Assembly: GCA_035498035.1 (NCBI GenBank)
Contig: DATKAN010000018.1
Location: 1 to 35,515, forward strand
From: Nitrospiria bacterium
Lineage (GTDB): Bacteria > Nitrospirota > Nitrospiria > JACQBZ01
Length of the DNA stretch: 35,515 nt
Direction: 5' to 3'
In this document: positions 7,166-13,867 of the stretch, one piece after another
How the letters are laid out: each line of letters opens with the position of its first letter
Numbering within the stretch: the first letter of the stretch is position 1
Notes under the pieces: model-generated
What the model saw: only the letters and a program-made list of their open reading frames with translations
What the model was told of the DNA's origin: nothing
Databases searched by the model: none
Program-made: the position numbers and the translations under genes

Positions 7166-8290
7166 CTATCGGGCAAGAGTCGCGAGGGTCGAGACACCCG
7201 CACCGACAAGAATCAACGCGGCATAGGGCGGAACCGCCAGCGTGGCGAGGCCGACAAGCAGCAGGGCGCCCCCGTCGATCAGATGCAGTTGCGACCGAAC
7301 CTTAGGCACCGCCCACAGATACCACCCTTGGGCGGCCAGGAAGAGAATCGGTCCCCCGCCCAGCAGGAGGCTCAACGCGTACGAGGTGTGTCCATGCGGG
7401 CGGGCGATCACCTCTTCGTTCGCGACCGCCATGGCGATGAGTCCCGCGACCATGACCATCAGCGCGTTTATTGCGTGGCGACTGGCGCGAACGGGGTCGG
7501 TCGTCTTCTCCAAATGCCGAAGGATGAGCCGATGGGAACGCCCGAAACTCAGCGCCCACAGGGCGACAGTTCCGGCGAGCGCGAACGTGCCCGTGGCCAG
7601 GGTCATCACCGTTATGGAAGCTTCGGCGATGGCCATTCCCGTGGCAAACACCGTTTCCCCGAGCGCAATGAGCAGGAACAGGCGACAGCGTTCCAGCATA
7701 TGATCCGCGTCGAACTCGATGTGTTCGGATCGCAGCCGTCGGCCGGGGATGGGATGCGCCAGCCACCGTCCGATCTGATCGATCCCGGCGGCCAGCGCCC
7801 ACCACAGCACGCGGGGTTGCGGGTTCACCGCCGCGCCCGCGATCCACAAGGGGGTCGTGGCGATCAACCAGAGAAGCACCCGGAAGAAGTGGTCCCGGAA
7901 CACCGCATCGGTTGAATTGACGAACGTCCAGACGGGGCGCCCCAGTTGAATCAGCAGAAGCGGAGTGACGAACGCCCAGCTTGATGTTGTGAAGGCCTTG
8001 GTCACCGAGGCGTTCATGAACAGGCCCACCAGCATCACCGTCAGGACCAACCCGTGGGTCCGGGATTGATCGGCCCGGATCATGGTGGCCGACCAGCTTG
8101 TAGAAAACCATACCGCGAAGATGGCCACCAGCATTACCAGCGTCTCGGCCGCGCCACGCCATGATAGGTGGGTCAGGAGATGATGCGAGAGCTGTGATAC
8201 CCCGAACACGAACACGAGGTCGAAGAACAGCTCCAATGGAGTGACCTCATATTTCTGTTCCGGGATGGGGGGAGCGGTGGGGACCATCAT
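7166..8290 (-). CDS. ltrA: Low temperature requirement protein A (LtrA) family membrane protein
   Basis: 374-residue polytopic membrane protein of the LtrA family. The hallmark N-terminal block VTPLELFFDLVFVFGVSQLSHHLL (about 16-39) and the central block DADHMLERCRLFLLIALGETVFATG are present. About ten to eleven hydrophobic segments follow, with the charged cluster SFGRSHRLILRHLEKTTDP between two of them. LtrA was named for a Listeria cold-growth mutant; its biochemical role is unknown. Two ATG codons (8290, 8287) follow GAGG closely; either could start. It begins just after a truncated Rossmann-domain fragment, suggesting it joined the array by recombination. Confidence 0.9.
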   Translation of the reverse strand: MMVPTAPPIPEQKYEVTPLELFFDLVFVFGVSQLSHHLLTHLSWRGAAETLVMLVAIFAVWFSTSWSATMIRADQSRTHGLVLTVMLVGLFMNASVTKAFTTSSWAFVTPLLLIQLGRPVWTFVNSTDAVFRDHFFRVLLWLIATTPLWIAGAAVNPQPRVLWWALAAGIDQIGRWLAHPIPGRRLRSEHIEFDADHMLERCRLFLLIALGETVFATGMAIAEASITVMTLATGTFALAGTVALWALSFGRSHRLILRHLEKTTDPVRASRHAINALMVMVAGLIAMAVANEEVIARPHGHTSYALSLLLGGGPILFLAAQGWYLWAVPKVRSQLHLIDGGALLLVGLATLAVPPYAALILVGAGVSTLATLAR

Positions 8291-8296
8291 GTTTCC

Positions 8297-8410
8297 TCAC
8301 TTGTTTCGAGTGAAAATCCTTTCGCAATTCATAAGCGGCCTCCCGGCCCGCGCAAAGATCGTTCCGAGCTTGCCGCCCATCAACCCCGAACCCAGAATGC
8401 CAATTCGCAT
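8297..8410 (-). pseudogene. Truncated NAD(P)-binding reductase, N-terminal fragment
   Basis: The minus strand encodes a 37-residue peptide starting MRIGILGSGLMGGKLGTIFA, an intact Rossmann GxGxxG start as in F420-dependent NADP reductase-like proteins. After ARAGRPL the similarity ends and a stop follows within a few codons, leaving about one fifth of the expected gene. It stops seven bases before the ltrA start. This looks like a gene cut short when the neighbouring segment was inserted or deleted. Confidence 0.7.
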
Positions 8411-8455
8411 GCTGCTACTCCATCAAATTACATTGCTTGTCTGCCGCTTGGCTGC

Positions 8456-9286
8456 TCATTTAGAACGAGCAAGCTCCCCGAAGAAGTACGAAGAGGTGAC
8501 TCCGCCATCCATCAGAATGTCACTTCCTGTAATGAAGGTGCCTTCCGGTCCCATGAGAAGGGCTGCGACATTTGCAACCTCATCAGAAGTTCCAGCTCTC
8601 CCCACGGGACAAAGTTCAATCATCCGGCGATAGCCTTCTCCGCGAGGACCTATCAGCTCATCGTTGGCGAGCGGGGTGATAATGATACCAGGACTAATCG
8701 TGTTGAGCCGCGCACCTCGCTTACCCCATCTAACGGCTTCGGCCATCACCCGCAAAGCATTTCCGCGTTTCGAGAGTTGATAGGCGTGCAAAGTATCCTT
8801 CACTTGATCGGGCTTCAGCATCGGAAGCGACAACAACTGATCGGCAGGGGTCAATGCGAGAAGCTTGTTTTGTTCATCGGTGAGAGCGCCTAAGCGATGA
8901 CCGGACTGCGATGCAATCACAACGCCCGAACCTCCGCGTGCGATGATGTTTCCAAATACTTCGAGCACGAGGGCTGTGCCATACAGATCCACTTTCAAAA
9001 TCGCAGCGATTGGAGCTTGCGAGGGTGAGACTCCGGCTGCGTGAATGACGTGCGTCACGTCACCGAGGCTTGCGGCCTTTTTAGCGAGACTCTCAACCTG
9101 TTCGCGCGAGGAAACATCGACCGTCGCAGTCGAAACTGCAAAGCCTCCGTCACTCAAGACTTTAGCTGCTGAACCCGCATTCTCTTGCCGTAAATCACCA
9201 AGGAGAATGTGTTTGCCGGCGCTCACCCTGCGTGCGATTGCGACTCCGATTGATCCGGATCCAATTAATACTGTGACACTTCCCAT
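8456..9286 (-). CDS. Short-chain dehydrogenase/reductase (SDR)
   Basis: 276-residue classical SDR. The nucleotide-binding loop is the atypical IGSGSIGVAIARRV (about 7-20) instead of TGxxxGIG, followed by DLR after beta 2 and DVSSREQVESL. The catalytic region has Ser in IASQSGHR and YQLSKRGN as the YxxxK pair, then SPGIIITPLAN and a C-terminal SDILMDGG. The ATG at 9286 has GGAGG five bases upstream, so longer in-frame starts are rejected. The substrate is unknown; the sequence favours NAD(P)-linked oxidation or reduction of an alcohol/ketone. It is the middle gene of the accessory array. Confidence 0.9.
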   Translation of the reverse strand: MGSVTVLIGSGSIGVAIARRVSAGKHILLGDLRQENAGSAAKVLSDGGFAVSTATVDVSSREQVESLAKKAASLGDVTHVIHAAGVSPSQAPIAAILKVDLYGTALVLEVFGNIIARGGSGVVIASQSGHRLGALTDEQNKLLALTPADQLLSLPMLKPDQVKDTLHAYQLSKRGNALRVMAEAVRWGKRGARLNTISPGIIITPLANDELIGPRGEGYRRMIELCPVGRAGTSDEVANVAALLMGPEGTFITGSDILMDGGVTSSYFFGELARSK

Positions 9287-9299
9287 AACGACCTCCGAA

Positions 9300-9488
9300 T
9301 TAAATGCTATTAGACCCAGCGCTTGCAAGGGCAGCGCCGGAAACGGCACCATGTGACGCGCCGATGAACCTACGGCGCTCCACATCAAGGACTTCATTTC
9401 TCATGGCCTGCTCCTTTCGTTCAAGGTAAGAAAAATCATCACGGGCATTCGATCTGTCTTGTTCGAGGTCGAGAACGTCATAGGTCAT
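9300..9488 (-). pseudogene. Short ORF with twin-arginine-like leader, probable gene remnant
   Basis: An open frame of 62 codons whose second half (from ATG 9404, with AAAGGAG six bases upstream) reads MRNEVLDVERRRFIGASHG then AVSGAALASAG. The RRRFIG plus small-residue stretch resembles a Tat signal peptide, but the frame stops six codons later, before any mature domain. A first ATG at 9488 also has GGGAG upstream. Thirteen bases separate its stop from the SDR start. It may be a degraded exported protein; a functional small leader peptide cannot be excluded. Confidence 0.45.
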
Positions 9489-9490
9489 AG

Positions 9491-9556
9491 TCAACTCCCG
9501 TCGTTCGAATGTGAATTGATCTCCCGGAGTTCATCTGGAGTGAACTCGACGGCCAT
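9491..9556 (-). pseudogene. Possible DUF2255 N-terminal fragment
   Basis: A 21-codon frame beginning MAVEFTPDELREINS resembles the first residues of the neighbouring DUF2255 protein (MATWSKDELRKIAEG). It then stops, overlapping the ribosome site of the next short frame. It could be the remnant of a duplicated DUF2255 gene. The match is too short to be certain. Confidence 0.3.
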
Positions 9557-9583
9557 TGCGCCGAGATTCTCTTCGAGACAGTA

Positions 9584-9967
9584 TCATGAATTGGTCTTGC
9601 GCGGGATAATCTTCACAGTCGCGGAGCGGGCACGTGCGCCGATCATCGGGCTGAGGTACGAACTGCCCTTGTACTTCGCCCGGTAGGCGTCGTCGACGCG
9701 GTCGTTGATCGCCCCTTCGACCGGCTCGAAGGCGACCTCCTTCGTCACGCCCGCGGCGGTGATCCGCCCCGCTTTCTGCCGCACCGCGGCCTGGTACCAA
9801 CGAGACTTCTGTCCGTTGTACGCACGCACATAGAGGGCGTCGCCGACCGCGACGGACCAGATCCAGGTCGGCGTGCCGTACGTCACCCCGTCCTCGCGGA
9901 ACGGTGCGATGTGCAGGTCATCGCCCTCGGCGATCTTGCGCAGTTCGTCTTTCGACCATGTGGCCAT
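9584..9967 (-). CDS. DUF2255 family protein
   Basis: 127 residues with the DUF2255 pattern: W+KDEL near the start, IAPFREDG, TWIWSVAVGDALYVRAYNG (about 34-52), WYQAAVRQKAGRI and a C-terminal KYKGSSYLSPM. Related proteins are small, FMN-split-barrel-like and often fused or adjacent to oxidoreductases; no activity is established. AAGGAAG lies about eight bases before the ATG. It starts 18 bases after the alcohol dehydrogenase stop and is presumably cotranscribed with it. Confidence 0.85.
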   Translation of the reverse strand: MATWSKDELRKIAEGDDLHIAPFREDGVTYGTPTWIWSVAVGDALYVRAYNGQKSRWYQAAVRQKAGRITAAGVTKEVAFEPVEGAINDRVDDAYRAKYKGSSYLSPMIGARARSATVKIIPRKTNS

Positions 9968-9985
9968 TTGTGGGTCTTCCTTGAT

Positions 9986-11002
9986 TTACGGGCGCAGCAG
10001 CGTCTTGATCGCGCGGCGCTCGTCCATCGCGCGGTAGCCCTCCGCCACCTGGTCGAGAGGCAAAGTGAGGTCGAAAACCTTGCCGGGGTTGATCCTCCCG
10101 TTCCACACCAGGTCGATCAGCTCGGGGAGGAAGCGTCGCACCGGCGCGGGGCCGCCGTGGAGGTGCACGTGGGCGAAGAACAGCTCCTCGCCATTCAGCT
10201 CGACCCCGTGCGGGACGCCGACATAGCCGACATGCCCGCCCTTACGGGTGGAGCGGATCGCCTGCATCATCGATTCCTGCGTGCCGACGCACTCCAGCAC
10301 CGCGTCGGAACCGAGGCCTTTGGTCAAATCCTTGATACGGGCCACACCCTCGTCGCCGCGCTCGGTCACGATATCGGTCGCGCCGAACTCGCGGGCGAGC
10401 TTCTGCCGCGACTCATTACGGCTCATCGCGATGATCCGCCCGGCGCCCATCTGCCTGGCGGAGAGCACGCCGAGGAGGCCGACCGCGCCGTCACCGACGA
10501 CCGCGACCGTCTTGCCCGGCTTCACGTCGGCCGCGACCGCGGCGAACCAGCCGGTGCCCATGACGTCGGAGAGCGTCAGCAGGCTCGGGATCAGATCATC
10601 CGAGGGAACCTCCGGGGTGGCCACCAGGGTGCCGTCCGCGAGCGGAACGCGCAGAAATGGTGCCTGCGCGCTGCCGACCAATTCGCGGTGTTGGCAGGAC
10701 GACTGGTATCCGATCTGACAGGTGGGACAGGTGTTGTCGGAGGCGAAGAACGAACCGATGACGAACTGGCCGCGTTTTACCTTGGTGACCGCGCGGCCGA
10801 CCTCCTCGACGATCCCGCAGTACTCGTGTCCGAAGGGGGTCGGCTGAGTGACCGGACTGATGCCGCGGTAGGGCCACAGGTCGGACCCGCAGACACAGGT
10901 GGCCGATATTCTGATGACGGCATCCGTCGGTTTGATGATTTTCGGGTCAGCGCGTTCCTCGAAACGCACGTCATGCGGACCATACAGAACAGTACCTTTC
11001 AT
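9986..11002 (-). CDS. Zinc-dependent alcohol dehydrogenase (MDR superfamily)
   Basis: 338-residue zinc alcohol dehydrogenase. Catalytic zinc ligands are Cys38 (CGSD) and His59-Glu60 in FGHEYCG. The structural zinc lobe keeps Cys92, Cys95 and Cys103 but has Asp89 where the first Cys is usual. The Rossmann motif VVGDGAVGLLGVLSA (about 167-181) is intact. AAAGGAG precedes the ATG at 11002. It is the first gene of the leftward accessory array and faces an AraC-type regulator across 178 bases, an arrangement like E. coli yqhC/yqhD. Likely role: NAD(P)-dependent oxidation or reduction of alcohol/aldehyde; substrate unknown. Confidence 0.93.
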   Translation of the reverse strand: MKGTVLYGPHDVRFEERADPKIIKPTDAVIRISATCVCGSDLWPYRGISPVTQPTPFGHEYCGIVEEVGRAVTKVKRGQFVIGSFFASDNTCPTCQIGYQSSCQHRELVGSAQAPFLRVPLADGTLVATPEVPSDDLIPSLLTLSDVMGTGWFAAVAADVKPGKTVAVVGDGAVGLLGVLSARQMGAGRIIAMSRNESRQKLAREFGATDIVTERGDEGVARIKDLTKGLGSDAVLECVGTQESMMQAIRSTRKGGHVGYVGVPHGVELNGEELFFAHVHLHGGPAPVRRFLPELIDLVWNGRINPGKVFDLTLPLDQVAEGYRAMDERRAIKTLLRP

Positions 11003-11123
11003 GGCTTATCTCCTTTCCTTATACCGCTTTATTGATGACCATATCGTACTCCTATAAAAACAATGGCAGGTAGACCAATCCTGCTCATTTCTTGCCTAAT
11101 CCTCCGAGGGCCCGGAAAAATGG

Positions 11124-11152
11124 TTGTGTAACCCTGCGTCGTTTGGTAGGAT
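11124..11152 (+). promoter_or_regulatory. Candidate promoter of the AraC-type regulator
   Basis: TTGTGT (11124-11129), 17 bases, TAGGAT (11147-11152). AAGGAG and the start codon follow at 11170 and 11181. No convincing promoter was found for the divergent dehydrogenase operon, which fits a promoter needing an activator. Confidence 0.4.
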
Positions 11153-11180
11153 CGGTGCAGCTCAAAAAAAGGAGAAATCG

Positions 11181-12128
11181 ATGCAAAAAGAAGAGGTCAA
11201 GCCCTTGATGGAAAACAACAGCATGGAGACTGCGCTGGATGCGTTAGGAAGGAGCATTGCCCGATTTTCCAGTAAAAACGACCCCCGGACGGAGACCGCC
11301 GTCCCCGGCTTGTCGCTTTATCGCAGAGAAGAACCGAGCGAACCGACGAGCGCAATGTACGATCCCTGCATATGCATGGCGGCTCAGGGGGCCAAGCGCG
11401 CGGTCCTCGGAAATGATGCCTATGTGTATGACGCGCAACATTATCTAATCACGTCAATCAATCTGCCCACGGTAGTTCAGATCCTGCAAGCCAGTCCGGA
11501 GAAGCCCTACCTTGGAATGGTATTGAAACTCGATCTGCGCAAACTGGCGGAGTTGATGGTGGACAGCACCCTTCCTCGGGCCGAGACGCAGAGGTCGAGC
11601 CGGGCCATGGCCATCGGCAAGGTCACGCTGCCGCTGCTTACCGCTTTTCAACGGTTGATTGGCTTGCTGGACGAGCCCAAGGATATTCCGATTCTTTCGC
11701 CGATCATCCAGCGTGAAATTTTTTACCGTTTACTGGTGGGTGATCAAGGCGCGCGTCTGCGCCAGATGGCGTCGAGGGGAAGTCAGAGTCATCAAATCGC
11801 GCGGGCCATCAATTGGTTGAAGGGTAACTTCACAAAGCCGTTGCGCATCGATGACCTCTCCACGCAAGTCAATATGAGTCCATCGACCTTCCACCATCAC
11901 TTCCGAGCGGTGACGGCCATGAGCCCGCTGCAGTACCAAAAATGGTTGCGTTTGAACGAGGCGCGGCGGTTGATGCTCACGGAGCGCCAAGATGCGGCAA
12001 CCGCGGGGTTCCAGGTCGGCTACGAAAGCCCTTCGCAGTTCAGCCGTGAATACAACCGATTATTTGGGGCACCCCCTTTAAGAGACATCACAAACTTGCG
12101 GCAACTGTCGGCCGGTGAGAGGGGGTAG
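11181..12128 (+). CDS. AraC family transcriptional regulator with AraC_N domain
   Basis: 315-residue regulator. The N-terminal part (about 20-190) is the AraC_N cupin-like domain (PGLSLYRREEPSEP, YDPCICMAAQGAKRAVLG, LPTVVQILQASPEKPYLGM). The C-terminal 100 residues are a double helix-turn-helix with LRIDDLSTQVNMSPSTFHHHF and FQVGYESPSQFSREYNRLFG. AAGGAG lies six bases before the ATG at 11181; the longer frame from 11124 is rejected. It diverges from the alcohol dehydrogenase operon and most likely controls it, perhaps in response to an aldehyde as described for YqhC. Repeat copy B follows its stop directly. Confidence 0.92.
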   Translation: MQKEEVKPLMENNSMETALDALGRSIARFSSKNDPRTETAVPGLSLYRREEPSEPTSAMYDPCICMAAQGAKRAVLGNDAYVYDAQHYLITSINLPTVVQILQASPEKPYLGMVLKLDLRKLAELMVDSTLPRAETQRSSRAMAIGKVTLPLLTAFQRLIGLLDEPKDIPILSPIIQREIFYRLLVGDQGARLRQMASRGSQSHQIARAINWLKGNFTKPLRIDDLSTQVNMSPSTFHHHFRAVTAMSPLQYQKWLRLNEARRLMLTERQDAATAGFQVGYESPSQFSREYNRLFGAPPLRDITNLRQLSAGERG

Positions 12129-12193
12129 TGGGTGAAGCGTAAATAGTAAATCGAAAATAGCGCTGCTGGAAATCGACGCCGGAGCATCATGCG
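12127..12193 (+). repeat. Dispersed repeat, copy B
   Basis: GTGGGTGAAGCGTAAATAG, then GCTGCTGGAAATCGACGCC continuing GGAGCATCATGCG (core 12166-12193). It matches copies A and C in order and orientation but lacks the GGCCCTTTTTATT terminator part. It fills the gap between the AraC gene and the 3' end of the barrel gene. Confidence 0.75.
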
Positions 12194-12215
12194 TTTTGCG
12201 GCGCGGCTTCGAGTT

Positions 12216-13364
12216 TCAGAAACTGTATCCCATCTTCAGATAAACCCCATAATTCGAATTTTTCCCCACGGCGTATTCCAGGTTTAAAACGATGCCCTCT
12301 TTCTGCTTGACGACGTATTGGATGCCGACGCCCCCCATCGGATAGAGGTTTGTGCTCTCCGAACATTCCTTTCCATCCCCGTACAGGCATGCCACTCCGG
12401 TGAAAAATGTACTCGTCCACCTTTGCCCGAGCCGCAGCCGCTCCTCGACTTCGATCGAAGACATGTACTTGCCGAGATACTGGCCCATCTTGTAGCCGCG
12501 AAGCAGGACCGGCGCTTGCCCCGCCGCCGGCGCGTCCACGGTCCACCAATTCCACGAACGCGCGGCAAGCACATTGCCATTGCCGTGCGGGATGAAGCCT
12601 CTGAGGTCGAGCCGATAGACGTCGAAATTCTGCTCGCTGCCCAACCCTCCGCGGTAGGCAATGTTGTTGGCGTTGAGGAGCCAGCCCCGCGCGGGCATGT
12701 TCTCGTTGTCGCGCGAATCATGATAGGCGTTGACGCCCACCCCGCTCGACTTGTATCCCTTGATCCCCAGGATATCGAGCATCTGTTGGTCAAATGTCGT
12801 ATTGCCGGAGATGTTGAAGTTCTGGAAGATTCCCTGCGCGCCGATGAACCAGTCACCCTGGACGCGGTAGAGGTAGCGGGTGATGAAGGAGTGAAGCTCG
12901 CCGTTGGACTGCAGCGGAACTCCGGTTCCGAGGTAATCCTTGTAATCGTTCTTGACGTAACCGTACGCGGCCCCCGCCACCAGCCGTTGACGGTCTTCGT
13001 CGAACGAGCTCCGGGTGAAGGCCGCGCCCACGATCGAGCCGGTGGACGTGTATTGAGCCATGACGCCGAACAGCGAGACCCGCGATTTCTCGTCGAAGTA
13101 ATGCATGTACCCTGCGAGCCCGCCGAGCGAAAGGCCGAGCTTCGGATTGGATTGGAACACGGGGACCAGAAGCCAAGGAGATTCCTTCTCCTCTTTCGCG
13201 GCCTCCGTCCCATCCTCGACAGCGGGGCGCGGGGTTTCCGTCTGCGCAAGCGCGGGGAGCGAGGCGAGCCACCACGCGGCGAGCGCCAGTAACGCCAGCA
13301 TTACGGCTGCACGTCGGCAGGCGCATTTGGCGCGCGTGGGGTCCCGCGAGATTGGACCAGTCAT
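12216..13364 (-). CDS. Omp85/BamA-TamA family outer-membrane barrel protein without POTRA domains
   Basis: About 382 residues: signal peptide (RRAAVMLALLALAAWW... cleaved near ALAQ), then directly a surface-antigen (D15) barrel. It keeps Omp85 marks: SNPKLGLSLGG near the barrel start, VNAYHDSRDNENMPARGW, the RGY motif in VLLRGYKMGQYLGKY (VRGF/Y loop) and a C-terminal aromatic strand ending LKMGYSF. POTRA repeats are absent, so it is more like short patatin-associated or stand-alone Omp85 barrels than BamA itself. The start is uncertain: ATG at 13364 and 13301 are both possible and none has a strong ribosome site. It sits between repeat copies B and C. Confidence 0.85.
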   Translation of the reverse strand: MTGPISRDPTRAKCACRRAAVMLALLALAAWWLASLPALAQTETPRPAVEDGTEAAKEEKESPWLLVPVFQSNPKLGLSLGGLAGYMHYFDEKSRVSLFGVMAQYTSTGSIVGAAFTRSSFDEDRQRLVAGAAYGYVKNDYKDYLGTGVPLQSNGELHSFITRYLYRVQGDWFIGAQGIFQNFNISGNTTFDQQMLDILGIKGYKSSGVGVNAYHDSRDNENMPARGWLLNANNIAYRGGLGSEQNFDVYRLDLRGFIPHGNGNVLAARSWNWWTVDAPAAGQAPVLLRGYKMGQYLGKYMSSIEVEERLRLGQRWTSTFFTGVACLYGDGKECSESTNLYPMGGVGIQYVVKQKEGIVLNLEYAVGKNSNYGVYLKMGYSF

Positions 13365-13660
13365 ACCACTGCCCGCCGCCGCGTCCGCGAACGAGTTCGG
13401 AGCCCCATACAAACTTATGGGCACAGGTCGTAAGGTTTGATGTTTGATCGGCATAGAGATTCGTTGGGCGGACATGGCAACGATCGTAAGCAGAATTACG
13501 CATAACCATTGATTTTTCTTTTAACCGCGTGACATCTTAATACAAACGTGATTACATGTAAACAGGATTGCCTGCATGAATAAAATGGGTTTTCTGGGGA
13601 ACACCTTGAAGATCTTGACCTTATGCCATCCGGAATGTGACTTTAAAGGTTCTCTCTATT
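13365..13660. other. Intergenic region upstream of the barrel gene
   Basis: No convincing gene. The minus-strand frame of the barrel gene stays open to 13475, but its upstream starts lack ribosome sites. The part from 13500 is AT-rich and contains ATTACATGTAA (a small palindrome, 13551-13561) that could belong to a promoter for the leftward gene. Confidence 0.4.
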
Positions 13661-13766
13661 ATCCCGATTGGGGAGCCTGAAAAAAAAGGACCGTCCCACG
13701 GCCCTTTTTATTTAGTGAACCGGAAATAGGGGTTCTGGAAATTGACGCCGGAACATCATTCGATGA
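13661..13766 (+). repeat. Dispersed repeat, copy C, with decayed tRNA-like tail
   Basis: Reading right: ATCCC...GGGGAGCC (13661-13677), a terminator hairpin, GGCCCTTTTTATTT (13700-13713), GTGAAC and the core CTGGAAATTGACGCCGGAAC continuing ATCATTCGATGA (13735-13766). This is the same order as tRNA-Asn 3' end, terminator and copy A at 6506-6680. The tRNA part is degraded beyond function. Confidence 0.7.
13683..13709 (+). terminator. Terminator hairpin inside repeat copy C
   Basis: AAAAAGG(A)CCGT, loop CCC, ACGG(C)CCTTTTT with one mismatch. It closely resembles the terminator following tRNA-Asn, and would separate the barrel-gene region from the downstream diguanylate cyclase. Confidence 0.7.
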
Positions 13767-13867
13767 AAGGAATCTATAGACAAATCAGTTAAAAATGTTA
13801 AACTATATAAAACGTTGAATGATCTCCGAAGCGCGTTGACGAAGTCCTGTATCATCAGGATGCGAAC

